Position numbers and translations under genes: made by a program. Of a stretch of 64,000 bases of DNA, positions 8,152 through 18,885 are shown piece after piece; position 1 is the stretch's first letter, and each line of letters opens with the position of its first letter. Origin of the DNA: Denitrobaculum tricleocarpae (GTDB lineage: Bacteria; Pseudomonadota; Alphaproteobacteria; Kiloniellales; Kiloniellaceae); the NCBI RefSeq assembly GCF_007004665.1, contig NZ_ML660055.1, positions 372,001 through 436,000 of the forward strand, given 5' to 3'. The notes beneath the pieces are model-generated. The model searched no databases and was not told where the DNA came from. It worked only from the letters and a program-made list of their open reading frames with translations.

Positions 8152-8709
8152 ATGCTCAAAGCAACTCAGGCGCCCTCCGGCTCTCGGATACTTGCGGCAG
8201 TTGCAGCAGGTCTTTTTCTGCTGTCTACGGCGGCCTGCCAATATGCCGACCCCGACACGGTCTACCCTCGCAGCAGGGGCGACAAGGGTGGCGGAACCTA
8301 TGAAACGAGGGAAAGTATTTTCGGCGGAGGCGGGTTGCAGCTTTTTGGAAACTCCGACGAGAATCCTGCCCAGTCGGGCGGCAGCGGAATCGGCGTGAAC
8401 AGCTTCCTGTGGCGTGCGTCCTTGGATACGATTTCGTTCATGCCCCTGTCTTCTGCGGACCCCTTTGGTGGCGTCATCATAACCGATTGGTACTCGCCAC
8501 CGGAGACCAGGGCGGAGCGTGTTAAACTGAATGTCTATATCTTGGGCCGCGATCTGCGCGCCGACGGTATTCGCGCGGCGGTGTTCCGGCAGGTTCAGAA
8601 TGGTAGCGGGGCCTGGGTAGATGCGGACGTGCGTGCGGAAACCTCTGCGGATCTAGAGAACGCGATCCTTACCCGGGCGCGCCAGCTCCGCATCGCCTCC
8701 GTTCAGTAA
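8152..8709 (+). CDS. DUF3576 family lipoprotein
   Basis: 185 residues. The N-terminal lipoprotein signal has a hydrophobic core (LAAVAAGLFLL) and lipobox with Cys29 (TAAC-QYADP). The C-terminal 130 residues match the DUF3576 family pattern of alphaproteobacteria: GIGVNSFLWRASLDTISFMPLSSADPFGGVIITDWY and a following beta/alpha domain. Function unknown. Its place directly upstream of leuS-lptE-holA is conserved in the class, and the pairing with lptE hints at an envelope role, but this is inference only. Confidence 0.9.
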   Translation: MLKATQAPSGSRILAAVAAGLFLLSTAACQYADPDTVYPRSRGDKGGGTYETRESIFGGGGLQLFGNSDENPAQSGGSGIGVNSFLWRASLDTISFMPLSSADPFGGVIITDWYSPPETRAERVKLNVYILGRDLRADGIRAAVFRQVQNGSGAWVDADVRAETSADLENAILTRARQLRIASVQ

Positions 8710-8928
8710 CAGCGCTTGGCCAATAACCGCCCATGGCAGAACCCGGCGCAGTTCACCCGACAAGCCGGTCGAATGGCCCTTCACTGAGCGGCCCCGTATC
8801 GTTGTCCCTGCCCCTGCAGTCTTCAGTGAAATCGCGACTCTCAAGTCTCACTCGTAAGCTGTGCCTCTTGATGCAACCGCTCAATAGAAGAAACGCGAGT
8901 TGCAAAGCGCAAACCGACAGATAGATCA

Positions 8929-11505
8929 ATGACCCGCTACAACGCCACGGAAACCGAGTTAAAATGGCAGCGCGCCTGGGACGAGGCCGCGTGCTTTGCT
9001 GTCACGGAAGACCGATCCAAACCCAAATACTATGTCCTTGAGATGTTTCCCTATCCCTCGGGGCGCATCCACATGGGGCATGTCCGCAACTACACGATCG
9101 GCGATGTGATCGCCCGCTATAAGCGTGCCCGCGGCTTTAACGTGCTACATCCCATGGGCTGGGACGCCTTCGGCCTGCCGGCGGAGAACGCGGCAATCGA
9201 AAAGAAAGTTCCGCCGGGCGACTGGACTTACGAAAACATCGCGATCATGCGTGATCAGCTCAAGACCATGGGCCTGTCGCTTGACTGGTCGCGTGAGATC
9301 GCGACCTGCCATCCGGGATATTACCGCCACGAACAAAAGATGTTCCTGGACTTCCTGAAAGCCGGCCTTGTCTATCGCAAGGAGTCCTGGGTCAACTGGG
9401 ATCCGGTCGATCACACGGTCCTGGCCAACGAACAGGTGATTGACGGCCGGGGCTGGCGGTCTAACGCCTTGGTCGAAAAGCGCAAACTGCCGCAATGGGT
9501 CTTTAAAATCACCGAATTCGCGGACGACCTGCTGGATGATCTTCAGACTCTGGAGCGCTGGCCGGAAAAAGTGCGCGTGATGCAGCACAACTGGATCGGG
9601 CGTTCGGAGGGCGCGCGCGTGCGTTTCGCCTTCACGGAACCTGGTGCGACCGGTACCGAGAGCGAAATCGAGGTTTTCACCACCCGGCCGGACACCCTGT
9701 TCGGTGCCTCGTTTTGCGCGCTGTCGCCCAATCACCCGCTTGCAACCGATCTGGTCAGCCGAGACGAAGAAGCGGCGGCCTTCGTCGCCGAATGCAACCG
9801 CCTGGGCACCAGTGAAGAAGCCATCGAGAAGGCCGAGAAGCTGGGATACGATACAGGATTGAAGGTTCGCCACCCCCTGGCGCCGGAGATTGAGCTCCCT
9901 GTTTTCATTGCTAATTTCGTGCTGATGGAATACGGCACAGGCGCGATTTTCGGGTGTCCGGCCCACGATCAACGGGACCTGGATTTTGCCCGCAAGTACG
10001 ACCTGAACGTCACACCGGTTGTGTTGCCCCCCCAGGCTGACCCTGCCGAATTTACTGTCGGGAACGAGGCCTACGTCGGCGACGGCAGCATCTTCAACTC
10101 GCGCTTTCTGGACGGCCTGGGCGTGGATGAAGCGAAGCGCCGGGTCATTGAAGAACTGGAGTCGCTGAAAGCCGGGACCGGAACGGTCCAGTTCCGCTTG
10201 CGCGACTGGGGCGTTTCCCGCCAACGTTACTGGGGCTGCCCCATTCCCGTCATCCACTGTGATGACTGCGGTGTCGTTCCGGTACCGGAATCAAGTTTGC
10301 CTGTGGAACTGCCCACAGACGTCTCTTTCGACAAGCCCGGCAATCCGCTCGACCATCATCCGACCTGGAAACACACCGACTGCCCGTCCTGCGGGAAAGC
10401 GGCGCTGCGTGAGACCGACACCTTCGACACCTTCACGGAGTCGTCCTGGTATTTCGCCCGTTTCTGCTCGCCGCGCTCCGAAAATGCGATGGACCGGGAG
10501 GCCGTCGACTACTGGCTGCCGGTCGACCAGTACATCGGCGGCGTAGAGCATGCCGTTTTGCACCTGCTTTATTCCAGGTTCTTCACCAGGGCCTTGAAGC
10601 GCTGCGGCTATCTGGACCTCGAGGAGCCCTTCGAAGGCCTCTTCACCCAGGGCATGGTCTGTCACGAAACCTACCAGGATGATGCCGGAAACTGGCTTCA
10701 GCCGACGGATCTGCGCCGGGACGGCGCGGGAAATCCGGTCACGGCGTCCGGCAAACCGGTCTCGATCGGCCGCTCCATCAAAATGAGCAAGTCGAAAAAG
10801 AACACCATTGATCCCACGGAGATCATCGGCACCTATGGGGCCGATACCGCCCGTTGGTTCATGCTGTCCGACAGTCCGCCCGAGCGCGATATGGAGTGGA
10901 CGGAGGCCGGCGTGGAAGGCGCCTGGCGCTTTGTACAGCGCCTCTGGCGGCTGATCACAGAAGATGTGGCTTCCCTGCCGGCCGCAAGCTCCGCAGCTCC
11001 CGCTTCACTGGGCGCCGGCGCGGCCGATATGCGCCGCACGACGCACAAGACTATCGCCGATGTAACTGAGGCGATCGAACAATTCAGGTTCAACCGGGCC
11101 GTGGCGAAGCTTTACGAGCTCACGAACAGCTTAACGAGTTCGAGCGGGACGGATGCGGACAGGCTGTGGGCCCGCCGCGAAGCCTTCGAGGTTCTTGTTC
11201 GGCTCTTTGGTCCCATGATGCCCCATCTGGCGGAGGAACTCTGGCAACGCCTGGGTCACGACACGCTGCTGGTTGATCAGCCTTGGCCTGTCGCGGATAG
11301 TTCCCTGACAAAAGAGGAGACAGTCACTCTTCCTGTGCAGGTGAACGGCAAGCTGCGGGCGACAATCGACGTGCCTTTGGACGAAACCGAGGATGCCATC
11401 CGCGCAGCCGCGCTTGCCGAACCGGGTGTTCAGCGGGCGATCGGCGACAAAGAAATCCGCAAGCTCATAGTCGTTAAAAACAGGGTGGTGAATATTGTCG
11501 TATAG
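8929..11505 (+). CDS. leuS: Leucyl-tRNA synthetase
   Basis: 858 residues, full length class I synthetase that charges tRNA-Leu. The catalytic Rossmann domain has HIGH as HMGH (48-51) after [12 protein letters not shown]; the large CP1 editing domain spans roughly 220-420; the Cys-rich zinc-like segment HCDDCGVVP...CPSCG lies near 440-490; KMSKS is at 618-622; the C-terminal anticodon-binding and RNA-binding domain follows. The start [14 protein letters not shown] is typical of the family. The next gene, lptE, begins about 40 bp downstream. Confidence 0.98.
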   Translation: MTRYNATETELKWQRAWDEAACFAVTEDRSKPKYYVLEMFPYPSGRIHMGHVRNYTIGDVIARYKRARGFNVLHPMGWDAFGLPAENAAIEKKVPPGDWTYENIAIMRDQLKTMGLSLDWSREIATCHPGYYRHEQKMFLDFLKAGLVYRKESWVNWDPVDHTVLANEQVIDGRGWRSNALVEKRKLPQWVFKITEFADDLLDDLQTLERWPEKVRVMQHNWIGRSEGARVRFAFTEPGATGTESEIEVFTTRPDTLFGASFCALSPNHPLATDLVSRDEEAAAFVAECNRLGTSEEAIEKAEKLGYDTGLKVRHPLAPEIELPVFIANFVLMEYGTGAIFGCPAHDQRDLDFARKYDLNVTPVVLPPQADPAEFTVGNEAYVGDGSIFNSRFLDGLGVDEAKRRVIEELESLKAGTGTVQFRLRDWGVSRQRYWGCPIPVIHCDDCGVVPVPESSLPVELPTDVSFDKPGNPLDHHPTWKHTDCPSCGKAALRETDTFDTFTESSWYFARFCSPRSENAMDREAVDYWLPVDQYIGGVEHAVLHLLYSRFFTRALKRCGYLDLEEPFEGLFTQGMVCHETYQDDAGNWLQPTDLRRDGAGNPVTASGKPVSIGRSIKMSKSKKNTIDPTEIIGTYGADTARWFMLSDSPPERDMEWTEAGVEGAWRFVQRLWRLITEDVASLPAASSAAPASLGAGAADMRRTTHKTIADVTEAIEQFRFNRAVAKLYELTNSLTSSSGTDADRLWARREAFEVLVRLFGPMMPHLAEELWQRLGHDTLLVDQPWPVADSSLTKEETVTLPVQVNGKLRATIDVPLDETEDAIRAAALAEPGVQRAIGDKEIRKLIVVKNRVVNIVV

Positions 11506-11545
11506 CGCAAAGTCACAAACCGGCAGCTTTTGGAGTGCAGAGCTT

Positions 11546-12118
11546 ATGCGGATTTCTGTTGTTCCGGTGACGAAACGAAGCTTTTTGCCCTCCGCGGCAA
11601 TGATCATTTGCCTGAGCCTTGCGGGTTGTGGCTTTCAGCCTTTGAACAGCCGGAACGCCGGATCAACGGCGGGTGGCGGGACCAGTGCACAAGCCGGTCA
11701 AACCTCAACAATGGATGAGCTGGCGGCCATACGTATCGCGCCACTGTCTGACCGTGCCGGCCAGGAAATGCATAATCTTCTCCGGGACCGGCTCAATCCT
11801 TCGGGTCAGCCGTCTGCGCCAAAGTATCAGCTCGAAGTGCGCCTAACAGAGTCTATCCGAGAACTGGCGTTTGAGAGCGATGAAACAGCAACCCGTGCGG
11901 ACTTGTCGATTATCGCCAACTACCGGCTCGTGCGTATCGACAACGAAAAAGTCATCTCTACCGGTCGCTCGCGCTCCATCAGCAGCTACAATATTCTGGA
12001 GCGGCAGTTCGCCTCCACGATTTCAGAAGCCGATGCCCGAAGCCGGACACTCCGCGATTTAGCGGATGATATCAGAATCCGGTTGGGGGCATATTTCAGC
12101 TCAAACAGGGAGTCGTGA
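11546..12118 (+). CDS. lptE: LPS-assembly lipoprotein LptE
   Basis: 190 residues from ATG 11546. It plugs the LptD barrel in the outer membrane and helps place lipopolysaccharide on the cell surface. Lipoprotein signal with lipobox SLAGC at Cys28 followed by GFQPL, a typical LptE mature start. The C-terminal domain (YQLEVRLTESIRELAFESDETATRADLSIIA and LRDLADDIRIRLGAYF) matches the alphaproteobacterial LptE pattern. GGAG 9-12 bases upstream supports this start; a TTG at 11495 overlapping leuS is less likely. It is part of the leuS-lptE-holA operon. Confidence 0.92.
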   Translation: MRISVVPVTKRSFLPSAAMIICLSLAGCGFQPLNSRNAGSTAGGGTSAQAGQTSTMDELAAIRIAPLSDRAGQEMHNLLRDRLNPSGQPSAPKYQLEVRLTESIRELAFESDETATRADLSIIANYRLVRIDNEKVISTGRSRSISSYNILERQFASTISEADARSRTLRDLADDIRIRLGAYFSSNRES

Positions 12119-12200
12119 AACGACAGGATTGTGACCAAGGGTTTTTCGTCTCCCTAAACGGCCGGAAGGCAGGCTGCAGAAGAAGTAAGTTGGAAGAAAC

Positions 12201-13244
12201 GTGGTCAAGATAGCGCCCGCGCAGGCTGAGAAATTTATTGCCAGACCCGATCCTGCCGTCCGAGCGGTTCTGATCTTCGGTCAGGATGGCGGCATGGTCC
12301 GCGAACGCGCCGAAACTCTCGCAAAAACGGTCGTTGATGACCTGAAAGACCCTTTCCGGCTGGCGGATCTGACAGCCGGCGATCTGAAAGATGATCCCGC
12401 ACGCCTGAGTGACGAAGCGGCCGCCATTTCAATGATGGGCGGGCGCCGTGTGGTCCGCGTCCGCGACGTCACCGACGCCATCACTCCCAGCTGCAAGGAT
12501 TTCTTCGCCGCGCTGCCCGGTGACGCCCTGATGGTCTTTGAGGCCGGCGATCTTCCCGCACGCTCAAGTCTGCGTAAACTCTTCGAAGCGGAGAAAGCCG
12601 GCGCGGCAATTGCCTGCTACAGAGACGACCAACGCTCCCTCCCGGGGGTTATTCAGGCAAGCCTTCGTGACCAAGGCCATAGTGTAAGTCCTGATGCCCT
12701 CAGTTTCCTGGCCGCCAATCTGGGCGGCGACCGTCAGGTCACGCGCCGTGAACTCGACAAGCTGGCGCTCTACAAGGGGCAGGAGCCCGGCACGATCGAA
12801 CTCTCCGACGCAACGGCCTGTATCGGCGATACGGCCGATCTGACACTGGATGACCTGGCTTTCAGCGTTGCGTCGGGCAAATTGGCGATGGTCGAGCGCA
12901 CCCTGGGCCGAAGTTTTCTGGAAGGCAGCCACGCCGTGACAATATTGCGGGCCGTGGCGCGCCATTTTCATAAACTGCAATTTGTCTCCGGCATGATGGG
13001 ACAGGGCCTGTCCATCGACGAAGCCAGCAAAAAGCTGCGCCCGCCCCTGTTCTGGAAAACCGCCGCCGAGTTTAAATCTCAGGCGAGCGCCTGGCCCCAA
13101 AGCAAGTTGACGCGCGCGACGGCAAAGCTTCTGGAGACCGAACGGGAATGCAAGAAGACCGGCGCGCCGGCGCAGACGCTCTGCTCGCGCACGCTCTTCG
13201 AAATTTCCACCGCGAGCCCTCTCCGGCGCCGCACCAGGGCCTGA
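12201..13244 (+). CDS. holA: DNA polymerase III subunit delta
   Basis: 347 residues, GTG start. Delta opens the beta clamp as part of the clamp-loader complex. N-terminal P-loop-like fold without a Walker Lys (VLIFGQDGGMVRERAETLAK), the conserved MMGGRRVVRVRD segment near residue 80, the NLGGDRQVTRRELDKLALY block near 175, and a C-terminal helical collar domain. Located after lptE as is usual in alphaproteobacteria. Convergent with parB, 33 bp apart. Confidence 0.95.
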   Translation: MVKIAPAQAEKFIARPDPAVRAVLIFGQDGGMVRERAETLAKTVVDDLKDPFRLADLTAGDLKDDPARLSDEAAAISMMGGRRVVRVRDVTDAITPSCKDFFAALPGDALMVFEAGDLPARSSLRKLFEAEKAGAAIACYRDDQRSLPGVIQASLRDQGHSVSPDALSFLAANLGGDRQVTRRELDKLALYKGQEPGTIELSDATACIGDTADLTLDDLAFSVASGKLAMVERTLGRSFLEGSHAVTILRAVARHFHKLQFVSGMMGQGLSIDEASKKLRPPLFWKTAAEFKSQASAWPQSKLTRATAKLLETERECKKTGAPAQTLCSRTLFEISTASPLRRRTRA

Positions 13245-13277
13245 TTTCGGTCCAAGGGACCGACCGAGACAAAAATC

Positions 13278-14264
13278 TTAGTTGACCGGTGTCTGGTTCA
13301 GACGATGCAGGACGTCATCGAGTTGTTCCAGCGTCTCGTAGCGGATCGTCAGAGATCCGCCCTTACCGTAGAACTCAATCGCGACTTCCAGTCCGAGCAT
13401 GTTGGATAAATCACGCTCCAGCGCGATGGTGTCTGCGTCTTTCTCAAAGGGGACCGGCCGGGACTCTGCACCTTCACCGCCTGCTCCCTTGGCGGAGGTC
13501 TTACCTGAAGGCCTGTCCGCCCCGTCACCTTCTCCCGATTTGGCTTTCTTGATGAGACGCTCGGTCTCACGAACACTCAGCCCATCGGCAAAGATACGTT
13601 TCGCGAGGGTTGCGGGATTGTCCGCGCCAATGAGCGCACGCGCATGCCCTGCACTGAGGTGTCCGGCCTCCAGAAATGACTTCACCTCATCCGGAAGTGT
13701 GAGCAGCCGTAAGGTGTTGGCGATATGACTCCTGCTTTTGCCGACCACGCGCCCCAGATCTTCCTGGGTGTGGCTAAACTCGTCCATGAGCCGACGATAA
13801 CCCTCCGCCTCTTCCAGGGGAGATAGATCCTGTCTCTGGACATTCTCGACGATCGCCACTTCCAGGGCCTGAGAGTCCGTGAACTCCCGAATGACCACGG
13901 GCACTTCATGTAACAGAGCTTTCTGTGACGCGCGCCAGCGGCGCTCCCCGGCGATAATCTCGTATTCGCTCGCCCGGTCCGGGTGACGGCGAACGATAAT
14001 CGGCTGCAGGACGCCGTTTTCACGAATGGAATCCGTGAGAGACGCCAGTGCTTCGTCATCGAAATACTGTCGCGGCTGAAAGCGGTTCGGATGCAGATGC
14101 TCGATCGGAACTTCCTTGGTCGAGCGCACCTTGTCGAGCGATGCGTAATCCTCGTTCTCGTCACCAAACAAAGCCGCAAGGCCGCGGCCGAGGTTGGTTC
14201 GCTTTTCGCTATCCTGCTGATTTTCTTCGGGGTTTTCCACGTCAGAAGGATCTTGATTGCTCAT
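13278..14264 (-). CDS. parB: Chromosome-partitioning protein ParB
   Basis: 328 residues. Centromere-binding CTPase clamp that loads at parS and spreads along DNA. N-terminal ParA-stimulating segment around NLGRGLAALFG (24-34), ParB/Srx CTP-binding domain with GERRWRA (106-112) and ENVQRQDLSPLEEAEGY (140-156), helix-turn-helix with LGRVVGKSRSHIANTLRLL, an acidic/basic linker rich in Gly and Lys (about 245-275), and the C-terminal dimerisation domain (GSLTIRYETLEQLDDVLHRL). Two perfect parS sites lie 1.8 and 4.4 kb away. Encoded downstream of parA. Confidence 0.97.
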   Translation of the reverse strand: MSNQDPSDVENPEENQQDSEKRTNLGRGLAALFGDENEDYASLDKVRSTKEVPIEHLHPNRFQPRQYFDDEALASLTDSIRENGVLQPIIVRRHPDRASEYEIIAGERRWRASQKALLHEVPVVIREFTDSQALEVAIVENVQRQDLSPLEEAEGYRRLMDEFSHTQEDLGRVVGKSRSHIANTLRLLTLPDEVKSFLEAGHLSAGHARALIGADNPATLAKRIFADGLSVRETERLIKKAKSGEGDGADRPSGKTSAKGAGGEGAESRPVPFEKDADTIALERDLSNMLGLEVAIEFYGKGGSLTIRYETLEQLDDVLHRLNQTPVN

Positions 14265-14416
14265 GATAGGCCGACCTATGGGTTAACTTAAACTGTGGCG
14301 CCACACCGCCGAATTCGGTTCCTGATGACATCGCGGGACATTATATGCGCGGCTTGTGGTCTTCCCCTCTCCACAAAACCGGTGACTGCCGCCACTCCTC
14401 TTGCCGGGAGCCAAGG

Positions 14417-15487
14417 TTACCGCCGCGGAAGTTCCGCGGGCGCCGTCCCTATTCCTGAAGCGAGCGCGGAGCCAAACCTCTTGCTGTTCGCAATGGCCGT
14501 CGCCACCGGATCTTTGTCGCCCTGAGTCGCAGTGACCATAGGCCTGGGCGCTATCGGCTTCACTGCCGCTGCAGCTCCGAGCGGCGAAGGCGCTTCGGGG
14601 CGGGACGCCCGCGCCCCTGAAATCGAGGAGGAATGCGGGATCCCCGATCCTGGGACCGCCGAGCCTTTTTCGCGGCGCAGAATCTCGCCGGCCAAACGGA
14701 TATAGGATTGAGATCCGGCGCACTTCATATCGTAAAGCAAGACCGGTTTGCCATGCGACGGAGCCTCGGACACCCGAACGTTGCGTGGGATCATCGTTTC
14801 ATAAACGACATCGCCCAAGTGCTTTCGTACATCCTCGGCAACCATGTCACACAAATTGTTGCGGCGATCGAACATGGTCAACACAATCCCTTGTATCTCC
14901 AGCTTTGGATTCAGCCCCCTCTTCACACGCTCCACCGTACGAAGCAAATGAGACAAGCCCTCCAGGGCATAGAATTCCGCCTGCAGGGGGACCAGGACGG
15001 CGTCCGAAGCGACAAAGGCATTCAGCGTCAGGAGGCCTAGGGCCGGTGGACAGTCTATCAGGACATAATCATAGTCCCCAAACAGGCTCTCGAGACCATC
15101 GCGCAGGCGATACTCACGACGGTCGGCGTTGACCAGTTCGAGCTCTGCGCCGGAGAGATCGACACCTGAAGGAACGACAGCCATACCAGGAACAGCCGTC
15201 TCAATGACCACGTCTTTCACCGGCGTGCCGTCCATCAACACATGATAGATACTCCGCGCGCGGCGGTCGGGAGCGACACCCAATCCAGTGCTCGCGTTAC
15301 CCTGCGGGTCCATATCTATAATGAGGACGCGCTTCTTACAGGCCGCGAGCGCTGTTGCCAGATTGACGGCGGTCGTCGTCTTGCCCACACCACCCTTCTG
15401 GTTCGCAATCGCGAGAACCCGGGGCCCGCTGGACAGCTGACCTCTGGTCGCTTCGTTGTCCGAATTGGCAAAATGTTGTGGCTGCAC
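14417..15487 (-). CDS. parA: Chromosome-partitioning ATPase ParA with an extended C-terminal tail
   Basis: 356 residues, GTG start 4 bp after rsmG. Deviant Walker-A ATPase that moves ParB-parS complexes over the nucleoid. Walker A KGGVGKTT (31-38), DMDPQGNAS switch, DYVLIDCPPALG Walker B and the VSEAPSHGKPVLLYD segment are intact. The conserved fold ends near residue 275 (YIRLAGEILRREKG). An extra 81-residue tail rich in Ser, Ala and Pro follows, whereas most chromosomal ParA proteins stop near 260-290. The tail stays in frame and uses similar codons, so it seems genuine rather than a readthrough. Confidence 0.95.
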   Translation of the reverse strand: MQPQHFANSDNEATRGQLSSGPRVLAIANQKGGVGKTTTAVNLATALAACKKRVLIIDMDPQGNASTGLGVAPDRRARSIYHVLMDGTPVKDVVIETAVPGMAVVPSGVDLSGAELELVNADRREYRLRDGLESLFGDYDYVLIDCPPALGLLTLNAFVASDAVLVPLQAEFYALEGLSHLLRTVERVKRGLNPKLEIQGIVLTMFDRRNNLCDMVAEDVRKHLGDVVYETMIPRNVRVSEAPSHGKPVLLYDMKCAGSQSYIRLAGEILRREKGSAVPGSGIPHSSSISGARASRPEAPSPLGAAAAVKPIAPRPMVTATQGDKDPVATAIANSKRFGSALASGIGTAPAELPRR

Positions 15488-15491
15488 GTGT

Positions 15492-16178
15492 CTAATCCCC
15501 TATTTGTAGGGTATCCAACCGCAAAATCTGACCTTCAGAACTGGAGCGGCTGGAGAACCTCTCCACCCGCATACTCCACCTTTTACCGGCTGTGGTCAAT
15601 TCTTGTTCAGCGTTTTTGCCCTTGAGCAACAGAAGTCGCCCCGGGGGGAAGACTCCGGATTCCGGCAATTGGCGGCCAGGGGCACTCTGACAAGAGAGAA
15701 ATGGCCAGGCAAATCCGAGTAAATCATCTAAAGGAGCGAAGGCCCGTGCCGTGACAAGATCGGCGCGGAACGCCTCAACCTGTTCAATTCTCTTATTGTG
15801 AACTGTCACCTGGCACGATGTTGCGCGCGCAACTTCTCGCAGGAAAACGCATTTTCTCTGGTCAGATTCGATCAAGTGCACCTTTTGACACCCGAGAATA
15901 GCGAGAACCATACCCGGAAAGCCGGCCCCGCTGCCAAGATCAACGATGACCGGTTCGGCCTTGTCAAATGTCGGGGGCAAGTGTTCGAGCAGTTGTGCGG
16001 AATCTAGAAAGTGACGACGCCAGAGATCAGTCAGACTGTCCCGGCTCACTAGATTGATGGACTTGTTCCACTTGATCAAAAGCTCCGCGTAGAGTTCCAG
16101 CTTAACCAGTGTTTCACGTGAAACATCACCAAGGCTTTGCGCGAAGGACTCCGCCGAAAAGAGAGAGTCAGGCGGCAT
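15492..16178 (-). CDS. rsmG: 16S rRNA (guanine527-N7)-methyltransferase RsmG
   Basis: About 228 residues from ATG 16178 (an in-frame GTG at 16208 would add 10). It methylates G527 of 16S rRNA using SAM. SAM-binding motif [13 protein letters not shown] (near 78-89), the helical start [26 protein letters not shown], and the [11 protein letters not shown] motif are present. The start overlaps the mnmG stop by 11 bp. Codons 18-23 contain a perfect parS palindrome, a dual use known in related genomes. The region after about residue 185 contains an insertion ([14 protein letters not shown]) relative to typical members. Confidence 0.94.
   Translation of the reverse strand: MPPDSLFSAESFAQSLGDVSRETLVKLELYAELLIKWNKSINLVSRDSLTDLWRRHFLDSAQLLEHLPPTFDKAEPVIVDLGSGAGFPGMVLAILGCQKVHLIESDQRKCVFLREVARATSCQVTVHNKRIEQVEAFRADLVTARAFAPLDDLLGFAWPFLSCQSAPGRQLPESGVFPPGRLLLLKGKNAEQELTTAGKRWSMRVERFSSRSSSEGQILRLDTLQIGD
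16110..16125. promoter_or_regulatory. parS: parS centromere site inside rsmG
   Basis: Perfect 16-bp palindrome TGTTTCACGTGAAACA, identical to the bacterial chromosomal parS consensus bound by ParB. It lies in the rsmG reading frame, about 16.9 kb from the putative origin. Confidence 0.95.
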
Positions 16179-18129
16179 CTTCGGACGACCCGGCAGCCTT
16201 GCCACCAACGCGGTCTTCTGCCAGTGGCTCCGTTGCTGCGTTTTTCACGGGATCGCGTTTGACATACCGCAAAAGCGCAACCAACGCCGCAGGCGTCACA
16301 CCCGGCAACCTGCCTGCCGCGCCCAGTGTTTCAGGCTTACTCGCGGAGAGAATCTGGACAACTTCATTGGAGAGACTGGGAACAGACGCATAATCAAGTT
16401 GTGCGGAAAGCTTGAGGGCTTCGTCTCTGCGAAAGGCGCGTATGTCAGCATCCTGCCGTTCGATATAGCCAGCATAGCGGGCTTCAATCTCGATCTGTGT
16501 CGCGACACCAGGTGAGACCTCACGCTCGAGCTCCGGCCAGATGCGCGTCAGCACAGGCAAAGTGACATCAGGGTAACGCAGGAGATCAAAGGCTGAGCGG
16601 CGCACGCCATCCATGTTCACCTTGATGCCTTCTTTCGCGAGCAGATTCGGTGTCGCGCTGCGCTCGGTCAGCAGGTTATAGGCCGCTCTTAGACCTTCCA
16701 TCTTTTCCTCGAAGGCATTGACGCGGGTTTGTCCCACACAGCCGATTTCTATACCAAGCGCCGTAAGTCTTTGATCGGCGTTGTCCGCTCGCAGACGCAA
16801 GCGGTATTCGGCGCGCGAAGTGAACATTCTGTAGGGTTCATTCACACCACGGGTGACCAGGTCGTCAATCAGAACCCCAATATATGCGTCTGCGCGATCG
16901 AACTGGATTCCCTCATCCTCACTCTTATCTGAGTTTGAAGACCCCAGCTTCCCGGCTCGCTTCGCCGCGTTCAAGCCGGCAACCAGTCCCTGCGCCGCCG
17001 CCTCCTCATACCCGGTCGTACCATTGATCTGGCCGGCCAAATAGAGCCCCGGGATCTTGCGTGTTTCCAGACTTCTGCGGAGTTCGCGCGGATCCACATA
17101 GTCATATTCGATGGCATAGCCGGCCTGCAGCATCTCGGCCTGCTCCAAACCAGGAATGGTTTTCAAGAGCGCAAGCTGCACCTCCGTGGGAAGAGACGTC
17201 GAAATGCCATTCGGGTACACAGTGGGGTCGTCGAGACCTTCAGGCTCCAAAAAGATCTGGTGCCGGTCACGATCGGCAAAGCGAACGACTTTGTCCTCGA
17301 TTGACGGGCAATAGCGTGGGCCCGTCGACTCGATCTGCCCCGAATAGATAGGTGCACGATTCAGGTTCGCCCGTATCAAATCATGTCCGGATGGCGAAGT
17401 GTAGGTGATGTGGCAGTCAATTTGACGCTGCGTTATCTCGCGCGTCAGGGTCGAGAAGGCTTCAGGCGGATTGTCTCCAGGCTGCGCCTGCAACCCGCTG
17501 TAATCGATCGTCCTGCCATCCAAACGTGGTGGCGTGCCCGTCTTCAATCGCCCCAGGGCAAACCCAAAACGATCGAGCGTCTTCGACAGTCCCATTGACG
17601 GGGCATCGCCCACCCGGCCCGCAGGTTCAATGGTCTCACCGCGATGTATCAAACCTCTAAGGAAAGTGCCGGTGGTCAAGATCACCGTCGGCGCGCAAAT
17701 GGCAATCCCCTCTCCCGTCATGACACCAGTGCAGTGTCCGGCATCATTAACAAGCAAGTCCTCGACAGCGGCCGCTCTCAGCTCAAGGTTCTCCTGCTCT
17801 TCCAGCAACGCGTATATGTTTTCTCGATACAGGCGCCGGTCCGCCTGAGCTCTCGGCCCCCGCACCGCCGGCCCTTTACTCCGGTTCAAGACACGGAACT
17901 GAATACCGGAACGATCGATCGCCCGTCCCATAATCCCGTCCAACGCATCAATCTCTCGAACGAGGTGTCCCTTCCCCAAGCCGCCGATGGCAGGATTGCA
18001 GGACATAACGCCGATGGTTTCGAGCTTGTGGGTGACAAGAACAGTGCGGGCGCCCATCCGCGCCGACGCAGCCGCAGCTTCACAGCCGGCATGGCCGCCC
18101 CCCACCACAATGACATCATAGTCTGCCAT
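16168..18129 (-). CDS. mnmG: tRNA uridine-5-carboxymethylaminomethyl(34) synthesis enzyme MnmG
   Basis: 653 residues. FAD-dependent partner of MnmE that makes the cmnm5/nm5 group at wobble U34 of several tRNAs. FAD Rossmann motif GGGHAG (10-15), the [24 protein letters not shown] signature (43-66), [32 protein letters not shown] near 350-385, and the C-terminal helical MnmE-binding domain. The tail after [10 protein letters not shown] (about 25 residues) goes slightly beyond the usual end. Its usual partner gene mnmE is separated from it by a divergent lipoprotein gene. Confidence 0.97.
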   Translation of the reverse strand: MADYDVIVVGGGHAGCEAAAASARMGARTVLVTHKLETIGVMSCNPAIGGLGKGHLVREIDALDGIMGRAIDRSGIQFRVLNRSKGPAVRGPRAQADRRLYRENIYALLEEQENLELRAAAVEDLLVNDAGHCTGVMTGEGIAICAPTVILTTGTFLRGLIHRGETIEPAGRVGDAPSMGLSKTLDRFGFALGRLKTGTPPRLDGRTIDYSGLQAQPGDNPPEAFSTLTREITQRQIDCHITYTSPSGHDLIRANLNRAPIYSGQIESTGPRYCPSIEDKVVRFADRDRHQIFLEPEGLDDPTVYPNGISTSLPTEVQLALLKTIPGLEQAEMLQAGYAIEYDYVDPRELRRSLETRKIPGLYLAGQINGTTGYEEAAAQGLVAGLNAAKRAGKLGSSNSDKSEDEGIQFDRADAYIGVLIDDLVTRGVNEPYRMFTSRAEYRLRLRADNADQRLTALGIEIGCVGQTRVNAFEEKMEGLRAAYNLLTERSATPNLLAKEGIKVNMDGVRRSAFDLLRYPDVTLPVLTRIWPELEREVSPGVATQIEIEARYAGYIERQDADIRAFRRDEALKLSAQLDYASVPSLSNEVVQILSASKPETLGAAGRLPGVTPAALVALLRYVKRDPVKNAATEPLAEDRVGGKAAGSSEDAA

Positions 18130-18159
18130 TAACTCGGATCCTTAAGAATTCTGCGTCTT

Positions 18160-18178
18160 TGAGGGGTTAGGCCCCTCA
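18160..18178 (-). promoter_or_regulatory. Hairpin upstream of mnmG
   Basis: Perfect 7-bp stem TGAGGGG / CCCCTCA with loop TTAGG, 31-49 bp before the mnmG start codon. There is no T-run, so it reads better as a leader hairpin or operator than as a terminator. Confidence 0.35.
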
Positions 18179-18885
18179 GAAATGTCAACATGGCGACGGC
18201 ATCTAACCGCGGCAAGAAAACCACAAACACCGGGAGGTTTCAAACCCCTACGGGCCGCTAAATCTGTCGATTTTGCAGAACCCGCAAAGTCCCGGTACGC
18301 ATCGGGCTTACCAAGTGAGAGAAAGTGACCTCCCCCGCGATCCTCGGCGAAAGATCCCGCGTGCAGCCACTGACAGCAACAGCAGAGTGCACTGCGCGAT
18401 GGGGATAACGAATTCGGGCCTGAAGAGCAAGGTTTCCAGTTTCACGCCCGAAAACGGATGCATGTCAGAAAGACGAGTGGATCGCCGGAAAAAACCTCGG
18501 CCAAACAGCATTCGTCGCTCAGTCCATGTTCTCAGGGAGCGCGCGACCCGGTTTCGGCGCATGGCTTAACTTGGAAACGGACCGTCCTTGGGACTAAACC
18601 GTTCCCATTGCCCTGAGTGTTTCACGTGAAACACAGGAGGAAGTCCCGGAATACAGCCAATTCCCACTCTCGGCGAAGTTTGATTTCTTGTTGAAAATTC
18701 TCGCCGGCATTCCGGAAGACTTAGTTCAAATGCTCTCGAACAACCGCTATTTTTTCACGGTAAATCAATGACTTCTTAAATGTTCAGCGGTTAACATCCA
18801 TAATCTTTTTCGCATCGTGAAGCTTATGTGGACGCAAGAGTCCCTGCTCAACGGTGTCAATCAACGGCGGACAGGACGTTTGACG
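18179..18885. other. Divergent intergenic region mnmG / TPR lipoprotein, carrying parS
   Basis: About 700 bp. It contains the parS at 18618-18633 and an AT-rich stretch (18680-18815) that probably carries the lipoprotein promoter. Open frames of 84 and 98 codons at 18308-18562 and 18273-18569 have no ribosome-binding site or recognisable family, so they were not called. Confidence 0.6.
18618..18633. promoter_or_regulatory. parS: parS centromere site, intergenic
   Basis: Perfect TGTTTCACGTGAAACA, 2.5 kb from the copy in rsmG and about 14.4 kb from the putative origin. It lies 250-270 bp upstream of the TPR lipoprotein gene. Confidence 0.95.

Noticed and set aside
18273-18569. Overlapping 84- and 98-codon frames upstream of the TPR lipoprotein
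   Set aside because: Arg-rich, on both strands, typical of chance frames in GC-rich DNA.
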